NCBI GenBank assembly: GCA_937925655.1
Contig: CALAMC010000110.1
Location: 41,958 to 105,957, forward strand
Direction: 5' to 3'
DNA: 64,000 bases
From: an uncultured candidate division Zixibacteria bacterium
GTDB taxonomy: Bacteria; Zixibacteria; MSB-5A5; GN15; PGXB01
The translations under genes were made by a program, and so were the position numbers. The notes below the pieces were generated by a model. It worked only from the letters and a program-made list of their open reading frames with translations. It made no database searches and was not told the origin of the DNA. Positions 40,518-47,679 of the stretch are shown here, one piece after another (positions within the stretch are counted from its first letter, which is position 1; each line of letters opens with the position of its first letter).

Positions 40518-42800
40518 ATGGAAGATGATCGCCAATTCGATTTAACCGAGAACTCGCTGAAAGTTCTCGAACGCCGCTATCTTAAGAAAGATAAGCAGGG
40601 TAATGTTTCGGAAACGCCCGAGGAATTATTTCGTCGTGTGGCCCGGGCCATTGCCGAACCGGATAAGAAATACGGGGCGTCAGTTGATGAAATAAAGGAG
40701 CTCGAGGATAAATTTTATAATTTGATTGCATCGCTGGAATTTATGCCCAACAGCCCGACTTTAATGAATGCCGGGCGGCCCCTGGGGCAGCTTTCCGCCT
40801 GTTTTGTATTGCCCATTGAAGACTCCATGGAGTCGATTTTCGACGCCGTCAAGCATACCGCCCTGATACATAAATCGGGCGGCGGAACCGGCTTTTCGTT
40901 TTCCCGTTTAAGGCCGCGCAATGCCGTTGTGGCATCAACATCAGGCGTGGCTTCCGGCCCGGTTTCTTTCATGAAAGTCATCAACGCGGCCACCGAGGCG
41001 GTCAAGCAGGGGGGGACTCGTCGCGGCGCCAATATGGGTGTCCTTCGGGTTGACCATCCGGATATACTTGAATTCATCTCCTGTAAGGATGATCTCAAGG
41101 AACTGACCAATTTTAATATATCTGTGGCGGTCACCGATGAATTCATGCGGGCGGCCAAAGAAAACGCGCAGTATGAATTGAGGGATCCGAGAAACAACGG
41201 CCCATATTTACTGGACGGAAAGGCCGTAACCTTAAATGCGCGTGAGGTTTTAAATAAAATCGTCGAACACGCCCATGCTACCGGTGAGCCGGGCATTATT
41301 TTCCTTGACCGCATGAATGATGGCAACCCGGTGACACGAGTGGCGCTCTACGAAGCGACCAATCCCTGCGGAGAACAGCCGCTTTTACCATATGAAAGTT
41401 GCAATCTGGGTTCCATCAATTTGAGCAAAATGGTACGTGCGGTAGTTGACCTCAACAGCCCGACCGAGTTATCCCGCTATGAAATTGACTGGGAGAAACT
41501 CGATCAGACGGTCCGAACTTGTGTCCATTTTCTGGATAATGTTATTGAGGCCAACCGCTATCCGTTGCCGGAAATCGATTTCAATACCAAAGAAAATCGT
41601 AAAATCGGCTTGGGCGTAATGGGTTGGGCCGACCTTCTGGTGATTTTGGGGATCCCCTATAATTCCAGTATGGCTTTAGAACTGGGTGAAAGGATTATGT
41701 CGCGGGTCAGCCAGACGGCCTACAGTGAATCACAGAATCTGGCCAGGACGCGCGGCGTTTTTCCCAACTGGGAGAAGTCGAAATTTTTCAAAAACGGCGA
41801 AGGGCCCAAATTGCGCAATTCCACTGTCACCACGATTGCGCCGACCGGGACGATCTCCATAATCGCCGGTTGTTCGTCGGGCATTGAGCCGTTGTTTGCG
41901 GTGTCCTATGTGCGCAATGTTATGGATAAAACCAAGCTGGTTGAAGTCAATCCCTATTTTGAACGCATCGCCAGAAGCCGTGGTTTTTATTCCAAAGAAC
42001 TGATGGAGCGGATATCCGAAAAGAACTCCATCGCCGATTTCGATGAAATCCCGCAAGATGTCCGCGACATATTCAAGACAACGCATGACGTCAGCCCGGA
42101 ATGGCACGTACGCATGCAGGGAGCATTCCAAAAGTACACCGATAACGCCGTATCCAAAACAATCAACCTGCCCAGTGGCGCCAGTGTCGCCGATGTCGAG
42201 AAGGCCTATATGCTGGCTTACGAAGTCGGGTGTAAAGGGATAACCATTTACCGCGATGGTAGTCGCTCCGAGCAGGTGCTTTCGACCAAATCGACGAAAG
42301 ACCCGGGGGCCGACAAAAAAGCCGCAGGTCCCGAAGCGGCCGAGAAACCGGTGACGGTGGAAAAAAGACCGGAGATTCTTACGGGTATTACGGAGAAGAT
42401 AAAAACCGGTTATGGAAATCTATACGTGACCGTGAATATGCTCGACGGCCGTCCGTTCGAAGTATTCGCCTCAATCGGAAAATCCGGTTATTCGACCATG
42501 GCCGATACCGAGGCCATATGCCGCCTGATTTCGCTGGCTCTTCGTTCGAATATCCCCGTTTCCAAAATAACCAAGCAACTCAAGGGCATCGGCGGGGCCT
42601 CGCCGGTATTCGGCAATGGCGGGCTGATATCGTCCATTCCCGATGCCATCGCCCAGGTTTTGCATAAGCATTTCGGTAACGGCGAACATTTGGTTAAAGA
42701 AATCGATCTGGCCGAGGAATTCTGTCCCGACTGCGGCGGTCGCGTCGAGCGCGAAAGCGGCTGTCTGGTTTGTCATACCTGCGGTTATTCCAAATGCTGA
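40518..42800 (+). CDS. nrdJ: adenosylcobalamin-dependent (class II) ribonucleotide reductase NrdJ
   Basis: 760 residues from the ATG at 40518, five bases after GGAGG; an upstream start at 40497 would overlap thyX. Motifs: SPTLMNAGRPLGQLSACFVL, HKSGGGTGFSFSRLRP, NPCGEQPLLPYESCNLGSI with the catalytic Cys/Glu loop, and APTGTISIIAGCSSGIEP. The C-terminus ends in a Cys-rich zinc-ribbon-like tail (CPDCGGRVERESGCLVCHTC), typical of NrdJ. It reduces ribonucleotides with B12 as radical source. No cobalamin riboswitch was recognised upstream. Confidence 0.96.
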   Translation: MEDDRQFDLTENSLKVLERRYLKKDKQGNVSETPEELFRRVARAIAEPDKKYGASVDEIKELEDKFYNLIASLEFMPNSPTLMNAGRPLGQLSACFVLPIEDSMESIFDAVKHTALIHKSGGGTGFSFSRLRPRNAVVASTSGVASGPVSFMKVINAATEAVKQGGTRRGANMGVLRVDHPDILEFISCKDDLKELTNFNISVAVTDEFMRAAKENAQYELRDPRNNGPYLLDGKAVTLNAREVLNKIVEHAHATGEPGIIFLDRMNDGNPVTRVALYEATNPCGEQPLLPYESCNLGSINLSKMVRAVVDLNSPTELSRYEIDWEKLDQTVRTCVHFLDNVIEANRYPLPEIDFNTKENRKIGLGVMGWADLLVILGIPYNSSMALELGERIMSRVSQTAYSESQNLARTRGVFPNWEKSKFFKNGEGPKLRNSTVTTIAPTGTISIIAGCSSGIEPLFAVSYVRNVMDKTKLVEVNPYFERIARSRGFYSKELMERISEKNSIADFDEIPQDVRDIFKTTHDVSPEWHVRMQGAFQKYTDNAVSKTINLPSGASVADVEKAYMLAYEVGCKGITIYRDGSRSEQVLSTKSTKDPGADKKAAGPEAAEKPVTVEKRPEILTGITEKIKTGYGNLYVTVNMLDGRPFEVFASIGKSGYSTMADTEAICRLISLALRSNIPVSKITKQLKGIGGASPVFGNGGLISSIPDAIAQVLHKHFGNGEHLVKEIDLAEEFCPDCGGRVERESGCLVCHTCGYSKC

Positions 42801-42818
42801 AAATGTCGATATAACAGG

Positions 42819-42840
42819 GGAGGGAGAATATCCCTCCTTT
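42819..42840 (+). terminator. hairpin between nrdJ and the downstream gene
   Basis: GGAGGGA (42819-42825), loop GAATA, TCCCTCC (42831-42837), then TTT. The T-tract is short, and the left arm contains the only purine-rich ribosome-like site before the ATG at 42847, so it may be an attenuator or a sequestering hairpin rather than a full terminator. Confidence 0.5.
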
Positions 42841-42846
42841 GTTACT

Positions 42847-43482
42847 ATGGCACAAGCTGATTTTATACCGGCCGGGCGCACGACGCGTATTAATAAGGGG
42901 GGCAAAGATTTTACGCTCCAGACGGAATACGCGTCGCGACCCAATCCCAGGTTGACGACTTCGGTTTTCACCCAGGGTCAGGTTATTTATAAAATAGAAA
43001 ATGAACTTCCCGGGGCGGTCGATTCCTTCGAATTGAAGGAGAAAGTCGAAAGATTGCTGCAACGTCAGCACGCCCAGGCTCTGGAAATAGCCCGCAAGGA
43101 CAATTTTCCTCCGTCGAACAAGGATTTCGACCTTGGAGAAAATGAAGACACACTGGTTTTGCATCCCCGCAACGATCGGGAGAAACTGCAGTGTGTTGAT
43201 GGTGTTCAATATGTTGTCCGCGTTGACAATGACGGTAATTTCGAATCGCCCAAATTATCCGACGCTTTTCGCCGTAATTTCACCCCTATATTCAAACATC
43301 TTAATGAAATTCTGGATATCTTTGCCCAGTTTCCCAATGGCAACCGGGAGCGGGGTGTGTATGAAGTGGAGGTTGATCGATTGTATCTGGTTTCAACCGG
43401 CAAGGAATGCTATTTTGTTTTGACCAAACCGACCGGCCGCATTGTCGATTATTCCCGCGAGCTGGAACTCGCCATCAGCTAA
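42847..43482 (+). CDS. uncharacterised protein, 211 aa, possibly roadblock/LC7-like
   Basis: The start is the ATG at 42847 (MAQADFIPAGRTTRINKGG); a longer frame would overlap nrdJ. No signal or membrane segment. An N-terminal part (QVIYKIENELPGAVDSFELKE) is followed by a C-terminal alpha/beta domain (VDGVQYVVRVDNDGNFES ... DRLYLVSTGKECYFVLT) that resembles the roadblock/LC7 fold; this assignment is inference. Such proteins often regulate small GTPases or surface motility. It follows nrdJ on the same strand, separated by a hairpin at 42819-42837. Confidence 0.7.
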   Translation: MAQADFIPAGRTTRINKGGKDFTLQTEYASRPNPRLTTSVFTQGQVIYKIENELPGAVDSFELKEKVERLLQRQHAQALEIARKDNFPPSNKDFDLGENEDTLVLHPRNDREKLQCVDGVQYVVRVDNDGNFESPKLSDAFRRNFTPIFKHLNEILDIFAQFPNGNRERGVYEVEVDRLYLVSTGKECYFVLTKPTGRIVDYSRELELAIS

Positions 43483-43504
43483 CGTTTTCCCGTACAAAAT
43501 AATA

Positions 43505-43685
43505 GGAGAGGGCGGTAAAATTGAAAAAACTCCTCACCTAAATACGGTAAAGGGTTTTTACAGCCACTTCCGGCGTTTTGCGTTCGCTACCACCGTAAGG
43601 TGGGTCACGGCGTATGCGCAGCCATGGAAGAGACGACCTTCATCAGTGAGTTGTTAGAGATTTTTCAAATACCCTAACCCTCTCC
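43505..43685. repeat. 181-bp element with terminal inverted repeats
   Basis: The ends are inverted copies: GGAGAGGG (43505-43512) with CCCTCTCC (43678-43685), then, after 8-9 bp, TTGAAAAA with TTTTTCAA, then CTCAC with GTGAG. Inside is a small hairpin CCACC-GTAA-GGTGG (43590-43603). No ORF is inside. This looks like a miniature inverted-repeat or other palindromic intergenic element; no clear target duplication is seen. It fills most of the gap before acpS. Confidence 0.5.
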
Positions 43686-43818
43686 AATGTCTTTCCATAT
43701 ACAATCTACGTTTAAAAACCGATCATGCAACTATTTTTTTGCATATGGCATTGCCAATTTGTCAAAGATCGCTTATTATCCCGTTAAAATTATCGGATTT
43801 AAGGAAGGGTAACTTGAT

Positions 43819-44193
43819 ATGATTTATGGTCTGGGAATAGATATTATCCAGGTGAAGCGTATTAAAGAGGCGCTGGACAAATACGGCGACAAATTCGCCC
43901 GCCGCATACTGGGGGAGGATGAACGCGAGATTTTCCGCGAGCGCCTTGACAAGGCCGCTTTTGTGGCCGGACGGTTCGCCGCCAAGGAAGCCGTCATGAA
44001 ATCGTTATCTTCGTTTTTTGACGCCGGGGGGGTTCATTTCAAATCGATTCAAATTCTGCCCGATTTGTACGGCCGGCCGTATTGTCATCTCGACGATGAC
44101 ATCCGGGAGAAGATTTTCGACAAAGAAATAAAGATTTCCATCGCGCATGACCGGGAAGCCGCGACGGCCATCGCCATCATGTCGGGAGACTGA
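43819..44193 (+). CDS. acpS: holo-[acyl-carrier-protein] synthase AcpS
   Basis: 124 residues, the normal length. Opening YGLGIDIIQVKRIKEAL and the motif FVAGRFAAKEAVMKSL hold the Mg-binding Asp and Glu. AcpS moves phosphopantetheine from CoA to acyl carrier protein for fatty-acid synthesis. The pyrE gene starts 2 bp after its stop. AAGG precedes the ATG. Confidence 0.95.
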   Translation: MIYGLGIDIIQVKRIKEALDKYGDKFARRILGEDEREIFRERLDKAAFVAGRFAAKEAVMKSLSSFFDAGGVHFKSIQILPDLYGRPYCHLDDDIREKIFDKEIKISIAHDREAATAIAIMSGD

Positions 44194-44195
44194 TC

Positions 44196-44783
44196 ATGGC
44201 CGACGTGCTCAAGATTTTCAAAGATGCGGATGCCCTGCTCGAAGGGCATTTCAAACTGTCATCGGGAAAACACAGCGATATTTATTACGAAAAATTCAAT
44301 ATCCTCAAAAAACCCCGACTGTGCGAGCAGGTTTGTATCGAGATGGCCAAGATGTTCGAACATGATAATATCGAACTGGTGGTCGGGCCGACTACGGGCG
44401 GGGTGATCATTGCCTTCGAGGTCGCCAAGTATCTCGGCGTCGATGCCATCTACGCCGAGGCCGCCGATGACGGCAAAAGCCGGGTATTCAAACGCGGGTT
44501 TCATATAGACGAGGGAACGCGGGTGCTGATAGTCGATGATGTCGTCACTACCGGACGGGCGATTTTCGAGGTAATCGATCTGGTCAGGCAGTACAAGGCC
44601 AATATTGTCGGCGTCGGGGTTTTTCTGGATCGTTCCGGCGGGGCGGTGAAAATCGATTACCCGTTCAAGGCGCTGGCGACGGTCGATGCCAGCAAGCGGA
44701 CATGGGAAGTGGATGATTGTCCGTTGTGCAAGAAGGGCATGCCGCTGACGCAAAGAGGGTCGAGGAAGTTTCAGAAGGCGTAA
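44196..44783 (+). CDS. pyrE: orotate phosphoribosyltransferase PyrE
   Basis: 195 residues. The PRPP-binding motif VLIVDDVVTTGRAIFEV (~108-124) and FKLSSGKHSDIYYEKF identify the family; a short C-terminal tail has CPLCKKGMPLTQRGSRK, as in the form found in several thermophiles and candidate phyla. It converts orotate and PRPP to OMP in pyrimidine synthesis. It follows acpS with a 2-bp gap and is apart from the pyrR-B-C operon at 60.8-63.6 kb. Confidence 0.93.
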   Translation: MADVLKIFKDADALLEGHFKLSSGKHSDIYYEKFNILKKPRLCEQVCIEMAKMFEHDNIELVVGPTTGGVIIAFEVAKYLGVDAIYAEAADDGKSRVFKRGFHIDEGTRVLIVDDVVTTGRAIFEVIDLVRQYKANIVGVGVFLDRSGGAVKIDYPFKALATVDASKRTWEVDDCPLCKKGMPLTQRGSRKFQKA

Positions 44784-44843
44784 ATTAGAATGTGATTGAC
44801 AAATGCGAATTGAATTTCAAATTTAATAAGAGCGTAATTTAAT

Positions 44844-45740
44844 ATGGGCAAGATTGGCGAGCACCCGCTGGCGGAGGTGTTTGGATTTCAAACGGGTAAT
44901 TTCTCAAGAGAAGCAACAAGACATAGGAAGAATAAGCTTTGTCCATTCAATAATAAAGTGCCATCTTGCACCAAGGATAAGGCCAATGATCCATTAGGTG
45001 TTTGCAGCATTTTCGACAAACACCAAGGCGGCATTGCAATAACATGTCCCATAAGGTTTAGGGAGAAATGGTTGATTGCGGAAGATGCAGCCATATTCTT
45101 TTTCGGGTCAAAGGCCAGATGGACATCCTTAGCTGAAATAAGGCTTAACGATAAAGATGGAATTTCAGCCGGAAACATAGACTTGGTGCTTGTTACATAT
45201 AATGAAGATGGGGTTATTACAGACTTCGGCGCTTTGGAAGTTCAAGCCGTTTATATTTCAGGCAATATGAGGAGGCCTTTTGAAGTTTATATGAAATCGC
45301 CAAAGAAAAACCAAAATATGAATTGGACTAATGAAGAATTTTATCCACGGGCCGATTATTTGTCATCTTCTCGCAAAAGACTGTTACCTCAATTATTATA
45401 CAAAGGAAATATACTCAAGGAGTGGGGTAAAAAAACAGCCGTAGCTATCCATAGAAATTTTTTCAACACATTGCCAATACTTCCCGAAGTAAGGAAAAAT
45501 AAGGCAGATATTGCTTGGCTTGTCTACGATTTGAAAGAAATTAAAACAAAAAAACGTTTCGTGTTGGTAAGAGATAAAGTAATATACACACCCTTTTCCG
45601 CGGCGTTGGAAAAAATAACTATGTCAAGGGCCGGGAATGTTGAAGATTTTTTGCAGGTATTACAGGTAAAATTAAACGATCAACTAAGAAATTTGGCACC
45701 GACAAATTTATTAATTACAGATATTCCTAAAGAGGAATAG
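44844..45740 (+). CDS. NotI-family type II restriction endonuclease
   Basis: 298 residues, AT-rich apart from the first ~40 bp. Four cysteines in the N-terminal part (Cys33, Cys42, Cys54, Cys68; in KLCPF, PSCTK, GVCSI, ITCPI) match the metal-binding fold of NotI (PF12183). The PD-(D/E)XK nuclease residues are Asp113 (NIDLVLV) and Glu132-x-Gln134 (ALEVQAV), as in NotI. The adenine methylase starts 4 bp after its stop. It probably cleaves unmodified DNA, though the site is likely not that of NotI (see findings). Transferred DNA is suggested by base composition. Confidence 0.85.
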   Translation: MGKIGEHPLAEVFGFQTGNFSREATRHRKNKLCPFNNKVPSCTKDKANDPLGVCSIFDKHQGGIAITCPIRFREKWLIAEDAAIFFFGSKARWTSLAEIRLNDKDGISAGNIDLVLVTYNEDGVITDFGALEVQAVYISGNMRRPFEVYMKSPKKNQNMNWTNEEFYPRADYLSSSRKRLLPQLLYKGNILKEWGKKTAVAIHRNFFNTLPILPEVRKNKADIAWLVYDLKEIKTKKRFVLVRDKVIYTPFSAALEKITMSRAGNVEDFLQVLQVKLNDQLRNLAPTNLLITDIPKEE

Positions 45741-45744
45741 GCCG

Positions 45745-46614
45745 ATGCAATTGAGTTTTTTGAAAGCAGACTTAGGAAGTGTCGTCAATGTTTCAAAGGT
45801 GGCGCAATTAAGCCCATTTAGGTATCCGGGCGGCAAGACATGGCTTGTACCAACTATTAGACATTGGCTTTTTCGAATTGGCTATAAACCGAAATTATTA
45901 ATTGAACCGTTTGCCGGCGGTGGCATTGTAAGTTTAACGGCGGCGCTGGAGAACTTGGCCGATGAAATACTAATGGTCGAACTAGACGATCAGATTGCGT
46001 CAGTGTGGCACACCGTTTTGGGCAGAAATGCAAAATGGCTGGCTGCTGAAATATCATCGTTTGATTTATCATACAAATCGGCGGCAGATATCATTCAATC
46101 TCGTCCAAGAAGCTTAAGACAGAAGGCATTTCAAACAATTTTGAAAAACAGGATATTTCATGGTGGCATTTTGGCCGAAGGCTCAGGGATGCTGAAGAAT
46201 GGTGAAAATGGGAGAGGAATTTTATCGAGATGGTATCCTGAAACATTAAAAAACAGAATTCTTCGAATTCACTCTTTAAGGCGCAAAATTAGGTTTAATG
46301 AGGGTGATGGTATTACGGCAATTGAGCGATTTGCCAATAAGGCCGAAACGATCTTCTTTGTTGATCCTCCGTATACGGCGGGCGGGAAAAAGGCCGGTAA
46401 ACGTTTGTACCGATACAATGAAATTGATCATGATTTATTATTCAGAAAAATAAAAATGATTAAAGGGGATTTTATGCTTACTTATGACGATTCAGATGAA
46501 GTAAGGCATTTGGCAGATAAGTATAATTTCCCTTACGTTCGTGTGGCCATGCAGAATACTCATCACGCCAAAATGTATGAACTACTGATTTGCTCAAATT
46601 TAAAATGGCTTTGA
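45745..46614 (+). CDS. D12-class N6-adenine DNA methyltransferase
   Basis: 289 residues. Opening SPFRYPGGKTWLVPTI is typical of D12/Dam-type enzymes; AdoMet motif IEPFAGGG (53-60) and catalytic motif VDPPYT (206-211) are intact. The ending LTYDDSDEVRHLADKYN fits the class. It should methylate adenine within the site cut by the adjacent nuclease. AGGAATAGG precedes the ATG. AT-rich like its partner. A terminator follows. Confidence 0.92.
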   Translation: MQLSFLKADLGSVVNVSKVAQLSPFRYPGGKTWLVPTIRHWLFRIGYKPKLLIEPFAGGGIVSLTAALENLADEILMVELDDQIASVWHTVLGRNAKWLAAEISSFDLSYKSAADIIQSRPRSLRQKAFQTILKNRIFHGGILAEGSGMLKNGENGRGILSRWYPETLKNRILRIHSLRRKIRFNEGDGITAIERFANKAETIFFVDPPYTAGGKKAGKRLYRYNEIDHDLLFRKIKMIKGDFMLTYDDSDEVRHLADKYNFPYVRVAMQNTHHAKMYELLICSNLKWL

Positions 46615-46642
46615 TTGTCGCGTATATCCACCGAAAATGCTG

Positions 46643-46673
46643 GGCAGAATCATAAATGGTTCTGCCTTTTTAT
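46643..46673 (+). terminator. Rho-independent terminator after the R-M genes
   Basis: GGCAGAATCA (46643-46652), loop TAAA, TGGTTCTGCC (46657-46666; one T-G pair), then TTTTTATT. Confidence 0.83.
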
Positions 46674-46684
46674 TGAACAAAGAT

Positions 46685-46722
46685 GGCAGGAGCACTTCGC
46701 AAGGCTTGGCTCCTGCCCTACG
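46685..46722 (-). repeat. tagged hairpin repeat, copy at the end of the DUF1858 gene
   Basis: Minus-strand CGTAGG then GGCAGGAGC ... GCTCCTGCC (46717-46709 with 46693-46685). The TAG in the tag is the stop codon of the gene ending at 46718. Same family as 5299-5328, 47512-47539, 47573-47600 and 47633-47671. Confidence 0.7.
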
Positions 46723-46909
46723 AAAGACTGTCATTAAATTCTTTGATAATCGCTTCGGCGTCGAGGCCTTTTTGTTTCAGAAAATCGCCAATCGAACCCC
46801 AGGCCGGTTCGCCGCAGACAATGCAATTAGTGCCTTTGGAAATCAGGAAGGCATTTAATTTGGGGTACTGCTTGATAAGGTCCTCGATTTGGTCGTTGTA
46901 GTGGATCAT
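46718..46909 (-). CDS. small DUF1858-like redox disulfide protein
   Basis: 63 residues. The pattern IEDLIKQYPKLNAFLISKG then CIVCGEPAWGSIGDFLKQKG matches DUF1858 (hybrid-cluster-associated disulfide domain), with the CxxC pair CIVC. Possibly a small redox or metal-binding regulator. Its stop codon lies in the CGTAGG tag of a hairpin repeat, as though the repeat has defined the 3' end. Upstream gene on the same strand is the heptose-phosphate adenylyltransferase, 102 bp away. Confidence 0.75.
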   Translation of the reverse strand: MIHYNDQIEDLIKQYPKLNAFLISKGTNCIVCGEPAWGSIGDFLKQKGLDAEAIIKEFNDSLS

Positions 46910-46961
46910 ATTTAATTTTATTTTGTCGGGTTTCTCCTCCCGACTTCGTCGGGACTCGGAA

Positions 46962-47015
46962 CTGACCTACTTCCACTCCAAACGAGTTTGGAGTGGCCAC
47001 CCAACGTTCGGTCAG
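46962..47015 (-). repeat. larger hairpin with GTAGGTCAG tag
   Basis: CCACTCCAAAC/GTTTGGAGTGG (46973-46983 with 46986-46996) lies inside an outer CTGACC/GGTCAG pair (46962-46967 with 47010-47015). On the minus strand the tag reads GTAGGTCAG. The outer arm includes the stop codon of the heptose gene at 47012. A second small palindrome, CCCGAC/GTCGGG, is at 46941-46952. Confidence 0.6.
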
Positions 47016-47503
47016 GGCAAGTCTTTTATCTTCTTTATTATAGCCGTCGTGGAACGGCCGGGGGCAAGCTCGATACGATGCACTTTGCCGCCGTATGATT
47101 TCACGAACTCCGCCCCGACAATCTCGGATTCGGCGTAATCGGCGCCTTTGACCAGGATATCGGGCCGTACCAGCTTAATTAGCTTTTCCGGTGTTTCTTC
47201 ATCGAACATTATCACATAATCGACCGGTTTGAGCGCCGCGACAATGTGCAGGCGGTCCTGCTCGTTTTGTATCGGACGTGACGGCGATTTGAATATCTTG
47301 ACGGAGTTGTCGGAATTAACGCCGACGATGAGCATATCACCCAGCGCTTTGGCCTCGGTCAGGTAGTCGATATGACCATAGTGCAGAATATCGAAGACAC
47401 CATTGGTGAAAACGATCTTTTTGCCCATCATGCGCAGGGGGGAAGTGATGGCGTCGATGGAGGCGGGATTATAAGTATTTAATATATTATTATTTTTGCG
47501 CAT
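47012..47503 (-). CDS. D-glycero-beta-D-manno-heptose 1-phosphate adenylyltransferase (HldE C-domain/RfaE2)
   Basis: 163 residues, a stand-alone nucleotidyltransferase. The HxGH motif is in VFTNGVFDILHYGHIDYL, followed by GVNSDNSVKIFK, RPIQNEQDRLHIVAAL and LVKGADYAES as in RfaE2. It makes ADP-heptose for LPS inner core. In E. coli it is fused to the kinase as HldE; here the kinase is a separate gene 176 bp upstream, and three hairpin repeats lie between them. Confidence 0.9.
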   Translation of the reverse strand: MRKNNNILNTYNPASIDAITSPLRMMGKKIVFTNGVFDILHYGHIDYLTEAKALGDMLIVGVNSDNSVKIFKSPSRPIQNEQDRLHIVAALKPVDYVIMFDEETPEKLIKLVRPDILVKGADYAESEIVGAEFVKSYGGKVHRIELAPGRSTTAIIKKIKDLP

Positions 47504-47511
47504 AATGTTCT

Positions 47512-47539
47512 CGTAGGTCAGGAGCCCTGTGCTCCTGAC
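47512..47539 (+). repeat. tagged hairpin repeat
   Basis: CGTAG then GTCAGGAGC (47517-47525), loop CCTGT, GCTCCTGAC (47531-47539). Plus-strand orientation; lies just upstream of the adenylyltransferase start. Confidence 0.7.
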
Positions 47540-47572
47540 AATAACTTATACATTTTGTTCGCTTTCGAATTC

Positions 47573-47600
47573 GTCACGCCGCAATTTGGCGTGACCTACA
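47573..47600 (-). repeat. tagged hairpin repeat
   Basis: Minus-strand TGTAG then GTCACGCC ... GGCGTGAC (47595-47588 with 47580-47573). Different stem sequence from the neighbouring copies, same tag. Confidence 0.7.
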
Positions 47601-47632
47601 TTAAATCTGCCACTTTTGTTATTAACTTTATT

Positions 47633-47671
47633 GGCAGAACTACTTCGCTTCGCTTCGAGTTCTGCCCTACG
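47633..47671 (-). repeat. tagged hairpin repeat
   Basis: Minus-strand CGTAG then GGCAGAACT ... AGTTCTGCC (47666-47658 with 47641-47633), loop made of short CGAAG repeats. It lies 9 bp beyond the stop of the heptose kinase gene. Confidence 0.7.
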
Positions 47672-47679
47672 CAAAAATA

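Noticed and set aside
42643..42846. An N-terminal extension of the 211-aa gene into nrdJ.
   Set aside because: It would overlap the conserved NrdJ zinc tail by about 150 bp; the ATG at 42847 is the sensible start.
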